NCBI GenBank assembly: GCA_026315105.1
Contig: CM048745.1
Coordinates: forward strand, 760,321,006-760,385,005
Reading direction: 5' to 3'
DNA: 64,000 nt
Origin: Locusta migratoria
Taxonomy: Eukaryota > Arthropoda > Insecta > Orthoptera > Acrididae
The position numbers and the translations under genes are program-made. How positions within the stretch are numbered: the stretch's first letter is position 1; each line of letters starts with the position of its first letter. The notes under the pieces are model-generated. The model was not told the DNA's origin and did no database searches. It saw only the letters and a list, made by a program, of their open reading frames with translations. This document shows positions 33,292-43,926 of this stretch, in pieces.

Positions 33292-33975
33292 TCTGTTCTT
33301 CCTCCAGAGTTGCAACGATATCTTGTCAGGTGTAGCTAACTCTTCGACGGCGGGACAAATGGGCACAAGCTATCGGTTTTAAATTTTCGACCGAGAAGTC
33401 TGTGTGTGTTTTTTTATAACCGTTCACGTTCTATTTCTAACTTACCTCAACTCTGAGTGAGGGGCACTTTTCTGAATCTTAAAGATACTGTGACTGTGCG
33501 TTTTCTAGGTCTCGCATTTGACTCTAAGCTTACCTGGCTGCCGCATCTTAAAGACTTGAAGAGACGGTGCCTCAAAGCGCTGAGTATTTTAAAGTTTCTT
33601 AGTCACACTTCGTGGGGAGATGACAGGACTCGTCTGCTCCAGTTTTATAGATCTTTTGTACGATCCTGACTTGATTACGGCTGCACGGTGTATGCGTCTG
33701 CAAGACCTTCGTACCTAAAAATGTTGGATGTGGTGCACCATGAAGGGATTCGGTTGGCCACCGGGGCATATCGGCCCAGCCCTATACCAAGCCTTTGCGC
33801 TGATGCTGTTGAGCCACCGCTCCACATACGGCGATGTGCGCTATGTATGTACCACGTTATCCACCCCGTATACACGTGCTTACGATACCGTTAGTCGGCC
33901 GCCTATGGAAAAGCTTTTTCGTAATCGGCTTGAGCTACAAGGCCTTTTGGGATTCGTGCTAAGGACTTTTTTATA
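33292..33975 (+). pseudogene. I-like LINE reverse transcriptase C-terminal fragment
   Basis: It begins directly after the CAA tail of the previous LINE, in the same orientation, so one LINE end appears to lie within another. Visible are GFKFSTEKSVCVFF (about 33372-33415) and LNLKDTVTVRFLGLAFDSKL. LKDLKRRCLKALSILKFLSH, LDYGCTVYASARPSYLKMLD and GIRLATGAYRPSPIPSLCAD follow. These correspond to the RT thumb region seen at 35.8-36.3 kb. There is a stop at about 33670 and a frameshift after 33890. Confidence 0.85.
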
Positions 33976-35399
33976 GATATGGGTGTTGCAGTTTTCAGCG
34001 TTTTACACCGAAGTTGGAGAAAATGTGCAATCTAGCTACTGGTAACAATCCAAAATACCATCGACATATTCTATCATTGTTTTGCAGCTTAAATGAGTTT
34101 TTCACTCCTTCTTTTCAAGTGAAACCTGTTGTACATTTTCTCTCAATTGGAACAGATGGTTGGTCTTTCAGGTTAAACTCTTTTCGTTTATCAGCATCCA
34201 TTCACGCGAGTGAAACTTGTGTTGTATCATTTCATTATGGGGCGTCCATTAATTAAGTCCATTAATAAAGTAAGGTGATTTTGGCGTTTCTTCTAGCCCC
34301 CCCTCTCGCCCTGATGGGATGTGACATTTTTCTCCTCCCCCCTCGCCCGCTCACCCCTCCCCCAATCCCATTTGAGATTTTTGCGTATTTTAGTGTAAAT
34401 AACCTATAGGCCTACTTGGTTAAGTTACATCCATTTATGGCGAGTGGCTCGAGCAGAGTGAGAGACACTGCGCAGCGGGCTGGCGGGTCGGCAGGCCGAC
34501 CGGTTGACCCGTGCACTCGCTGTGTCTGGTCTGGTGGGCTGCGCTCAGCCCGGTAGGAAACGTCCAGCCCGGCGGGCTAGACGGGCCAGCGCCCAGACCG
34601 TATGGGCTAGGCGGGCTCAAATGAGCGCTGTGCAGAACTCTAATTTGAACTAATGAATAACATCACTCTTGCGGTAAACAATCTAAACTCGGCCGCTATT
34701 TTAACAATGGACAAATCACTTTGTGTAAGAAGGCAGTGTGAAAATTGACATGCTTCATTTCCTGAAATACTCTTATTTTCATCTTCTGTTTGTTAACCGA
34801 AATTTAAATTAAATGCGCCACAATGTGTTTAGCTTTAAAATGGACGAAATGAAGTAACGAAACACTAAATATTAGGTATTACGTGGCTATTATCTGCAAT
34901 ACTCAACAGAAGTCTTATGTCATCTTGCAGTTTTAATAACTCTTCAGATAAGTTCAGGACAATTATTAGCCTAGCAATAATTGTAGCTTTCCTCTGGAGG
35001 CAAGAAGCTAACATAGAAAGGATCCCAAATACGAAAAATGAAAAATGATTTAGGAACACAACCTTACGTGTCCACTCAACGCACTTTAAACATGAATATA
35101 TGTGTAACGCAAAGGTAAGATGTGTCTTTTGCACAAACCAGGTCCAGTTGCCTTGAAAGGCAGTTGATAATAGTTTTAGGATTACTTAATTGATCAAAAT
35201 TAGATATTAAACGAAATATTTAATTTGTGCATGCACCCTGGAAGTATGGAATAAAAGTTTTCAGATCCTGGAATTTAAATGTGATCAAAAATGGTCACGC
35301 CTACACGAGTTATCGATGTACTATAGAATCTGTATTTAAGTCTGAAGGCGACAGGCATTCAAAAATCTTTTTTCTGAGAACTTGCAAAAATATAAATCG
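33976..35399. other. No gene; includes a C-rich run and a GC-rich block
   Basis: 34293-34375 is C-rich (CCCCCCTCTCGCCC-type). 34440-34620 is strongly GC-rich, with repeated GGGCTGG, GGCGGGCT and GGGCCAGC motifs, in sharp contrast to AT-rich flanks. Neither codes for anything recognisable. 34640-35399 shows nothing I can name. Confidence 0.5.
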
Positions 35400-35799
35400 G
35401 ATTAAAAATTGAAATCTTAAATAGGAATTTCTACTTTTACTTGCAGATTTGCATTCTTTGTGAAAATATATATAACTTTTGTATGAAATATGTTTTTGTT
35501 TTGTTTTATGATAGATGGCGCTGTAACCCGAGAAAATAAAAATTAGTAGAAAAACAGACATCAGATTCGTACTCTAGGTTTAACACCTTCAGTTACAGCA
35601 AATAGTTGGAAAAACTGCAAAAAATCGTTGCAGTAGAAACATTACCGTCAGTGAATAGATTAGCATACATTTGATGAGCTTCTTGAACATTTCTGTGAGC
35701 CTCAAAGTACGAGGAAATGGTATCTACTTTCTCTGTAATCGTTACCATCGTGGTACAATTGCGGGTGATGTGTACCGTCCGAATCATTGAAGTACAATG
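35400..35799 (-). repeat. Dispersed non-coding repeat abutting the LINE-A 3' break
   Basis: The 35430-35560 part matches 31680-31800 (TATGATAGATGGCGCTGTAA). On the minus strand it also contains CCGCAATTGTACCACGATGG and GCAACGATTTTTTGCAGTTT. The LINE-A copy 2 coding sequence stops against it near 35800. Confidence 0.55.
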
Positions 35800-38405
35800 A
35801 ACAGTCTGGATGACGGGGTGAAGCATGAACCCGGGCAATGTAACTCACCAACAACCGTTGCCGGCGATACCGCAGAGGGGGAACACCAGCTTCAGCTAGA
35901 AGGCTCGTTACGGGACTGGTGTGAAAAGCCCCTGTTGTGAGACGCACACCTGTGTGGTGAACGGGGTCTAGGACCCGCAAGGCAGAAGGGGCTGCTGAGT
36001 CGTAAACCACGCTCCCGTAATCAAGCCGTGACAGAATAAGTGACTTGTAGAGCTGAAGAAGGGTGGAACGTGCTGCTCCCCAACTAGTATGGCTGAGGCA
36101 TCGAAGGAAATTTAAATGTCGCCAACACTTCTGTCTCAGCTGACGTAGGTGTGTCACTAAGTCAGCCGGGCATCGAAGACCATCCCCAGGAAGCGATGTG
36201 TTTCCTCGATCTGAAGTAGTTCACCACCCAGGTAGAGCTCTGGGCGGCGACAGAAGTGCATCACGCGGGTTTTCCGTGCGGAGAACTGAAATCCGTGAGT
36301 AGAGGCCCAAGAGTGGTCCTTTCGGATGGCATCCTGCAGCCGCCGTTCAGCTACGCCGATGGAAACGGAGCTGAAATACAGGCAGAAGTCATCGGCGAAC
36401 AGGGAGCAACTGACGGATGACCCCACAGCCGCAGCAAGACCGTTTATCGTCACTAAAAACAACGGGACACTGAGGACGGAGCCCTGTGGGACACCGTTCT
36501 CTTGAATACGGGAGGAGCTAAATGATGCCCCAACCCTCACCCGAAACGATCGGTGGGAGAGGAAATTGCGAATAAAAATACGAAGGGTGCCACGTAAGCC
36601 CCAGTCATGCAGAGTCGTCAAAATATGGTGGCGCCAGGTGGTGTCATACGCCTTTCGAAGGTCGAAAAATACAGCAACCAAATGCTGACGCCTAGCAAAC
36701 GCAGTGCGAATAGCCGACTCCAATGACACGAGGTTGTCAATGGTAGAACGGTCCTGGCGAAAGCCCCCTTGTTGTGGAGCAAGGAGTCCACGCTCTTCAA
36801 GGATTCACATAAGCCGCCGACTCACCATACGTTCGAAGAGCTTGCAGAGAACGTTGGTGAGGCTGATCGGACGGTAATTGTCAGCCACCTGGGGATCTGC
36901 ACCAGGTTTCAGCACCGGGATGATAGTGCTTTCCTGCCACTGCAAAGGAAAAGTGCCCTCTGCCCATAGATGGTTAAACAGGGCGAGAATGCGGCGTTGA
37001 AACTCTGGTGAAAGGTGTCCTAGGAATTGGCCGTGAATACTATCAGGTCCTGGAGTATTATCAGGACATGCAGCAAGGGCAGTTCGGAATTCCCACTCGC
37101 TAAACGGGTCGTTGTATATTTCTCGACGGCGAGTGCGGAAAGATAACTGTTTCCACTTGGCCCGCTCTTTGAGGGAGCGGAAGTCGCAGAGCATCGTGCG
37201 TAGTGCTCTGCCATATGCTCGGCGATAGCTGTCGGGAGCGTGCAGAGCACACCCTGGATGGAGAGGGATGGGATTCCTGTCGGTGGGCGGTATCCAAAGA
37301 CGCTTCGTACTTGCGTCCATACCTGAGTCAGGGAGGTGCGGGAGCCGATACTGGCTACATACCGCTCCCAGGAATCCTGCTTGCTCTGCTGCATGAGTCG
37401 TCGAGCACGCACACGGAGCCGTTTAAAGGCCACCAGATTCTCCACGAATGGGTGGCGTCGATGGCGCTGGAGCGCTTGCCGACATTCCCGGTTGGCCTCA
37501 GCAATCTCCGGTGTCCACCAAGGCACGGACCTACGCCTAGTGGAACCGGTGGTTTGTGGAACTGCTACCTCAGCGGCCATGACAATACTGTCAGTCACCT
37601 GCTGGACTGCATTGTCAATGTCATCCGGAAGTGGTGCAGCGATGACAGCAGTTGAAGCATAGATTGGCCAGTCAGCCCTACGGAGACACCAACGGGGTAA
37701 ACTGTCTGCAGCTTGGTACTGCGGGAGCGACACAAAGATTGGGAAGTGGTCGCTGCCACACAGGTCCTCATACAAACGCCAACCAAAGTGTGGTCGAAGG
37801 CTGGGGCTGCAGACGGAGAGGTCGATCGCTGAATACGTGCCATGTGCCACGCTAAAATGCGTGGGGGCACCTGTATTCAGGAGGCAAAAGTCTTGTTGCG
37901 CCACTAATGTCTCAACATCCCTACCACGGCCTGTGGTCTGGAGTCCACCCCATAGAGAGTTGTGGGCGTTTAAGTCCCCCAAAAGGAGGAATGGTGGGGG
38001 AAGTTGGGAGACCAGAGCAGTGAGGGTGTTGAGAGACACGGCCTCATCCGGAGGAAGGTACAAGCTGCAGACAGTGAATTCCTGCATTGCCCGGATTCTG
38101 TCAGCTACTGCCTCAAGAGTGGTGTTGAGTGGCACTGGGGCACTGGGTACAGTGTCCAGGAAATACAGGCAGACACCGCAAGACACCCTGTCATAAAGGG
38201 TCCTGTTGTGGTAGTAACCCCGATACCCACGGAGGGCAGGGGTGCGCTGTGCTGGAAACCATGTCTCCTGTAGGGCGATACAAAGTGCAGGGTAGCGCCA
38301 CAGTAATTGGCGCAGCTCGGCCAGGTGATTAAAGAAGCCACCGCAATTCCACTGGAGAATAAATCTTTCTGCTCGCTGTAAAGCCATAAAAGAAAAGAAG
38401 ATCAT
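35800..38405 (-). pseudogene. LINE-A copy 2 ORF2 (endonuclease-reverse transcriptase), frameshifted and 3'-truncated
   Basis: The start MIFFSFMALQ at 38405 overlaps the gag stop. The endonuclease occupies residues 1-235: ILQWNCGG, LQETWFP, LLLGDLNAHNSLWGG, SAIDLSVCSPSL and GSDHFPIFVSL are the metal and catalytic motifs. The linker has VPWWTPEIAEA and WERYVASIGSRTSLTQVW. A 19-bp deletion near 37187 shifts the frame. The RT continues at 36805-37180 (NTPGPDSIHGQFL, LKPGADPQVADNYRPISLTN) and 36157-36800 (FFDLRKAYDTTWRH, ENGVPQGSVLSVPLFL, LFADDFCLYF). Another frame change occurs near 36157 before the thumb (RLDYGSVVYDSAAPSALRVL, 35830-36157). Coding ends at about 35800 within the post-RT region. 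Confidence 0.93.
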
Positions 38406-39903
38406 TCCATAGGAACATCTGCCGCCTTATGGTCAGGATCTACAGAATCTAAGACCGTAGGTGATTCTGGATGTGCAGAGCTCCTATGTTCAGGCGAATC
38501 AAGAAGTGCGAGATCCTCAGCGGAGGCGAGGATCTCGACTTCATCCTCTGAAGCAGCGGATGTGGGTGTGGGTGGCTTGGAATCCACCAAAGAATCCTTT
38601 TTCTTCTTTCCTTTCTTCTTACCCTCTCGCTGGCCCTTGGGTGTTAAGGGCCGTGGGGGCATCTCAACAGGGGCTGCAGGTGCCGACGAAGAGGTGGAGG
38701 CCCCTCGATCAGCAGCTGCGGGATCCTTCAGCCATTTGCTGGGATCCACTTTCCCATGAAGAGAAGCCTCGGAAGGGAGTGTCCCGTGGGACACCTTCCC
38801 GGCGAGAGGAGCCGGAGAAGGCTGTTGTTTCTCCGGCGCTGGGGTGGGGACCAACGTCCCCCGCAATGGTTTGTCTGTTGCTCCCTACATGAAAAGTGTG
38901 GGCAAGGGGGCAGGTGCAGTAGTTCGGCAGTAGTTCGGGCCTGGGGGCCCGCTGGCATTCGTGGTACAGATGGTCTGGAGACTGACGATGAAGCTACTGT
39001 GGCGTAAGACGTTGTCATGGTGACAGGATGGAGCTTCAAATATTTAAGTCTGGCCTCTGCGTATGTCAGCCGGTCCAGGGTCTTATACTCCGTGATCTTG
39101 CGCTCTTTGTGGAGTACAGAACAGTCGGGCGAACAAGGATGATGCTGCTGATTGCAATTGACGCACACTGGAGGTGGGGTACAGGGGCCGTCTGGATGGG
39201 ATGCACGCCCACACTCCCGACATGTTGGATTGGCGTCACATCGGGAGGACATATGACCAAACCTCCAGCACTTGAAGCAGCGCATAGGGGGAGGAACGTA
39301 GGGCTTGACGTCGATCCAGTAAACCATCACCTTGACTTTCTCAGGCAATGAATCGCCCTCGAAAGCCACGATGGAGGTACCGGTGGCAACCCTCTTGTCC
39401 CTCGGACCCCTATAGATATGGTGGATGAAGTGCACACCTCGCCGCTCCAAGTTAGCTCTCAATTCATCGTCTGATTGCAGCAGCAGATCCCTGTGGAAGA
39501 TGATGCCCTGAACCATGTTTAAGGTCTTATGTGGTGTAACGGAAACGGAAACATCACCCAGCTTGTCACAGGCTAGCAAATCCTGTGATTGGGCCCTGGA
39601 TGACGTCGTTATTAAAACGGATCCAGACCTCATCTTGGACAATCCATCGACCTCTCCATACTTGTCTTCCAAATGTTCCACAAAGAACATTGGCTTAGTG
39701 GACATGAAAGATTCCCCACCTGTACGGCTGCACACTAAATACTTCGGGGCGTAAGCCTCACCTTGATTTTTGGCCCTATGTTCCTCCCACGGTGTAGACA
39801 GGGAAGGAAAGGTTTGGGGGTCATACTGTTCAGCGTTGTAATCGCTTCGACTGCGCTTACAGACGGCGGTTGTACGTCCGCCAACGTTTCGTGGTCTTTT
39901 CAT
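38402..39903 (-). pseudogene. LINE-A copy 2 ORF1 (gag-like, three zinc knuckles), one frameshift
   Basis: RNA-binding gag-like protein of about 490-500 residues. It starts at ATG 39903 (MKRPRNVGGRTTA). A globular N-terminal domain spans residues 30-210 (SFMSTKPMFFVEHLEDKYGE, FHRDLLLQSDDELRANLERR, IDVKPYVPP). The zinc knuckles follow: CFKCWRFGHMSSRC, CRECGRASHPDGPC and CVNCNQQHHPCSPDC, at about residues 214-265. Then come YKTLDRLTYAEARLKYLKL and a Ser/Pro/Lys-rich tail ending DVPME. An 11-bp tandem duplication at 38917-38938 breaks the frame near residue 325; the true tail continues at 38402-38866. The TGA stop overlaps the ORF2 ATG as ATGA. Confidence 0.93.
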
Positions 39904-40297
39904 CGTGTTCCCACGAGCAGCTAGGGAAATAAGGGACCACCCAGGCAGAGCCCCGCTTGCCTGGGTAAGCCTTATACAACTGAGGTGCGGCAGGTTCCTC
40001 AGAGGTTGCTCGCTAGCGGCTGTTCAACCTCAACAGCCATGCATCTCCTCGGCACGTAGCACACCTTGAGATTGAGGTTTTTTATAGAGGTTTGTAATGT
40101 CCTCGCGACCCGGGCGATTAAGCCAAGATCCCCGGGCTCTAAAACGTACAACGTTCCACCGTCGCGCCGAACGATGGTCGTTGAAGCACGCACAGAGCTT
40201 ACGGTGCAGCGGACTGTTGGCGTGACACAGCCCACGGCTCAGGACCCCGGGTTCGCCAAGCCCGTACTCAGCAAATTAATGCTGAGCCCCTGAGGGG
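39904..40297 (-). promoter_or_regulatory. LINE-A 5' leader (internal promoter candidate)
   Basis: The first bases form two successive hairpins: CCCCTCAGGGG, then CTCAGCA-TTAATT-TGCTGAG (40267-40286). The block around ACGTTGTACGTTTTAGAGCC and the CTATAAAAAACCTCAA segment (near 40070-40090) are conserved in the other 5' ends at 3590-3868, 43570-43926 and 55370-55527. LINEs of this kind need promoter activity inside the transcribed 5' end, so conservation here is expected. The exact elements are inferred. Confidence 0.6.
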
Positions 40298-42180
40298 GAA
40301 GAACAGAAGACAGAGAAGTCATCAACACTTAAAACACTGCGCTGAGCGTTTTCCTCCCCAAAGCGATCAGAGAGCATGCCACCAACTCGAAAAAAATGTG
40401 GAGAAAGGAAAGAGCGAATGAAAATTGGAAGACAGCCTCGAAATCCCCATTCGCGAAGTTGCCTGAGTGTAAAATGCCTCCAAGTACTATCGTAGGCTTT
40501 CTCGATATCAAAAAATACACCCAAAGGTGGTGACGGCGCAGGAAAGCCTGTTCTATAGCTGCCTCCAGAGAGGCCAGGTTATCGAAGGTGGAACGATATC
40601 TTCTAAACCCACTCTGGAAGCGACTAAGGAGCTGCCTTGATTCCACCGTCCCGACAAGGCGGCGTTTGACCATCCGCTCTAAGGTATTTCCCACGCAACT
40701 TGTGGGGGCAACACTATGATAACTGCTTGGGTATGTGCGATCTCTCTCGCGTTTTAAAAGGGGGATTAAAATTGATTTTCTTCACGATTCGGGAAAGTGA
40801 CCTGACGGCCAAAAGCCATTAAAAATATTGAGGAGGATTTCTTTATTTCGCTGTGTTATGTGCCGCAGCATACTTTAGTGGATCCTATAATTGCCAAGGG
40901 ACGTACCACGAGCTACAGTCAATGCAGAATTCAGCTCCTCACACAGTATGAAAGGGCAGTTTTAATCCTAAAGACCAGTGGAACTGAAGTCCAAAATGCC
41001 CCTCTCAGCAACCGCTCTGTGGCGCTGGAATACCGGATCCTGACTGCCAATGGCTGTAACATTGGCAAAATAGCCATGGTCTAAGTAATGACTCGAAGGC
41101 TGGTTTGGAGAATGCCATTCCCCATTACAGCAGCCACAGGACACCTCTCCCCTACCCAGAAATCCTTCGTATCGTCTCCCATACTGTGGAACTTTTAGTG
41201 GGCCGGATAACGATACTCACGAACGGTTGGCAAGATCTCTTTCGGCTCTCTCTTTTAATTTGGCGACATTTTGCCCTCGCCGTACGAAAGGAAGCGAGGT
41301 TCTCCGCAGTTGGTCAGCTCTTAAATCTACGCACTCCACCAGGGGACAGGCTGCCGTTTTGGTTATCGCAACGATAGCGGCATAGATGCTTCAGCAGCAC
41401 TATGAATAGTTTGAGTAATACAGTACACCCATTGCTGGTCATTGCCGTGAGTTTACAGCTCAGCGAGTTGGCTGAACAGTGACTAGTTGGCCTTACTGAT
41501 CACTCATTAAGGTGGTCTGCATTTGGGTTTTACTCTGTCCTCCAGGTGAAACCAGATGGAGAAATGGTCACTGCTCTGCAGGTCATCGACTACTTCCCAT
41601 TATGTAGTATGGCCGAGGGCTAGAAAGCAGAGTGAGAGGTCTATGGCTGAGAACAACCCCGTTGCAGTACAAAAGTGTGTGGGCTGTCCTGTGTTTAATA
41701 AATGTGGGCTCGTAGACAAGTGAAGCCTTTCGGTTGCTCGACCCCTGGGACAGGTACTGACAGAGCCCAAAGCAGGTTGTGTCCATTAAAATCACACATT
41801 GGATGAAAGGGTGGGAGAGCTGTGTCAGAATGTCTTCGAGGGCCGCTACATGAAACATGTCATGAGGTTGCAGTTAGAGGGAACACACTGTCAATCAATG
41901 GGCACATATATGGATACTACGACTTGCAACTGTGTGACGAGAGGGGCTCAGAGTAATAGACCGTATTAATAAATTAGCCACTCCCCCTATCTCTCTCTCT
42001 CCGCTGAGATTGTCATTCTTGTGGAGATCATAGCCAAGGAGCTCAGGATTGTCAGTAGATTTAAAGTTGTCTCTTGGTGACATATACAGATTTGTCTACC
42101 CTGAGTCAATAAACGAAGTTCCTCCACACACATCCTGAAACCTTGCAAGTTCCATTGCTGTATGGAGGTATTTACCACAG
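40298..42180 (-). pseudogene. LINE-B ORF2 remnants (endonuclease, partial RT)
   Basis: The start resembles that of LINE-A: IQQWNLQGFRMCVEELRLL at about 42120-42175. CDFNGHNLLW (about 41785) is the endonuclease Asp/Asn motif in another frame, and the rest of the endonuclease is full of stops. RT pieces include NTLERMVKRRLVGTVESRQL, RRYRSTFDNLASLEAAIEQA and FFDIEKAYDSTWRHFTLRQL. About 25 residues after VLSV are missing, then DDFSVFCSS. The sequence then switches to the LINE-A 5' end at about 40297. Confidence 0.85.
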
Positions 42181-42249
42181 AGGTTGGAGCTTTAACCTCT
42201 CTTTCTTCCTAAACGGAGACACAGAACGTGGTGGAGGTTCAGAAATGGG

Positions 42250-43440
42250 GCGAGATGGATGCTCCTGTCGGATATTCAGCTCCATGAGGTCTGGAGCTGC
42301 ATCAGACTAAGCGTCAAGTTTCATTGCTGGTTTTGCCTGTGACTGCGTTTTTCTTAGTAATTTTCTTTGGTTTAGGATTCTTGGTATAAGATACAGAGAA
42401 CATGGTTGCAACTGTGGTAGTTGTGGTGGTGGTAGTGGTTGTGGTGGTGGTCGTGCTGCGGTGGTGGAAGGTTCTGTAGTTAGAAGTTACACAGGCTCTG
42501 CAGAAGCAGTATCTGTATCTTCATGGGCTTATTTCAGTGGGGCTACGGAAGATGAAGGTTCCGTGGTCTTACAGGTGCACTGGCCAAATGCATGTGTTGG
42601 TGCCTACAGTAACAACCTCCATTTGTGTGGCGGCATCAGCTCTGGCAACTGGTTTTTGCAGTACAGAAGTGAAGGAGGTAGTAAACGCAGGAGGCAACAT
42701 GGCCTTGAAGGTCTTCTTGGCGTCTGCATAGGAGACACGCTGAGATTTAATTTGCTGTATCGTCTTCTCCTGAAAGTAAACCGTGCAGTCCCTACTACAG
42801 ATAGGGTGGTGGCCTGGACAGTTAACGCATTTCATAGGTGGAGTACAGTCAAACCCTTTGTGTGCTGCTTTCCCACATTTGCCACAGGTAGCATCTCTCT
42901 TGCATCGCAAGGTGGTGTGCCCAAAGCGCTGGAACTTGAAACAGCGCATAGATTTAGGGAATGGGACCGTACATTTAAGCACAGGAAACCTGAATCAACA
43001 TGGTCAGGTAGTCGAGGGCTATTGAAGGTGAGGATGAAGGACCCTGACTTTGTAAGTACTCCATCCACCCTTTTCGTAATATTCTGCATATCGACTATGT
43101 CTTCTGCAGCTCTATCTTCCTTTTGTTCATTCACTGGGACGTCAATCAGCTCCCTACAGTAGACTACGCCGTTACTAAAATTCAGGTTACTCTGTAACTC
43201 GGTTTCCATTTGATATTCCCCAAGACTCCTTGCTGTTTGAAGTTTAGACGCCTGTTGGGAAGTTGATGTTTCCACCAACAGGGTGGCATCCGCAACCGAC
43301 TTAATGCTTTCAAGTTACCAGAAATTCCATCGTGACCATTGTTTATATTATACGTTTTCAAACGAAACTTCCTTTCTTTCCACGATGACAAATACATTCT
43401 GATTAACAGCCTGTGTTCTGTTACTCTGAACATAATTTTT
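42250..43440 (-). pseudogene. LINE-B ORF1 (gag-like)
   Basis: Minus-strand homologue of the LINE-A gag in two frames. The N-terminal part (42980-43280) has NITKRVDGVLTKSGSFILTF and PRLPDHVDSGFLCLNVRSHS. The zinc-knuckle part (42569-42982) has CFKFQRFGHTTLRC, CGKCGKAAHKGFDC and CVNCPGHHPICSRDC. It is followed by QIKSQRVSYADAKKTFKAML. Downstream, a GGT/GTG-rich stretch (about 42405-42470 on the plus strand) lies in the low-complexity C-terminal region. Confidence 0.88.
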
Positions 43441-43926
43441 GTTGGAAGAACTTACATCTGGAGGACTGGATACCCTAGCCCTCTTTTTTGATTGGGTGTT
43501 GGTTACTCCAGTAATACACCCATCCCATTAGGAGCTGGAAAATTTGTCGATAGGTCCATCTCGAACCCAAGAGCAGCTAGGGAACTAAATGTCCGCCTAG
43601 ACAGAGCTCCCCATGACTAGGTGCGGCAGTATCCCCAGAGGTTGCTCGCTAGTGACTGTTCCATGCATCCCCATCACCACGGAGCACGACTTGGGATTGA
43701 GGTTTTTTATGCAGATATTACCTTCCTCGCGACCTGGGCGGTCAAGCCAAGATTTCCATTCCCTGGTACACACAACGTTCCACTGCCGTGCCACACGATG
43801 GTTGCTGAAGCGTGCCCAGTGGTTACTGTGTCTCGAGAACTTGTAGCGCCTACCAGCCGTCAACTCAGAGTCACCAGGTTCAACAAGCCAGTACGCAACA
43901 AATGAATGCTGAGCTCCCTGAGGGGG

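Larger units (their letters stand above)
35800..40297 (-). mobile_element. I-like LINE (LINE-A) copy 2: complete 5' end, truncated 3' end
   Basis: Minus strand, about 4.5 kb. The 5' terminus at about 40297 (CCCCTCAGGGG) abuts the reverse transcriptase of LINE-B. In order there are a leader of about 390 bases, gag ORF1 (39903 to 38402) and ORF2 (38405 to about 35800) with endonuclease and RT. The RNase H domain and 3' UTR seen in related fragments are missing. Truncation at the 3' rather than the 5' side is unusual for LINEs and implies a later deletion or rearrangement near 35800. Confidence 0.93.
40298..43926 (-). mobile_element. Older I-like LINE (LINE-B), 3' part displaced by LINE-A
   Basis: Minus strand, 5' end at 43926 (CCCCCTCAGGGAGCTCAG). 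It has a leader related to that of LINE-A, a gag region (about 42250-43440), an endonuclease region (about 41400-42180) and RT (40298-40700). It is more diverged and more broken than LINE-A. Its RT ends at DDFSVFCSS, where the LINE-A 5' terminus begins. Confidence 0.87.

Noticed and set aside
37203..37655. 150-codon plus-strand open frame (and its homologue at 766-1206)
   Set aside because: Antisense to the conserved RT linker of both LINE-A copies; present in both only because the LINE is.
42461..43162. 233-codon plus-strand open frame
   Set aside because: It is antisense to the LINE-B gag zinc-knuckle region, which explains the sequence on the minus strand.
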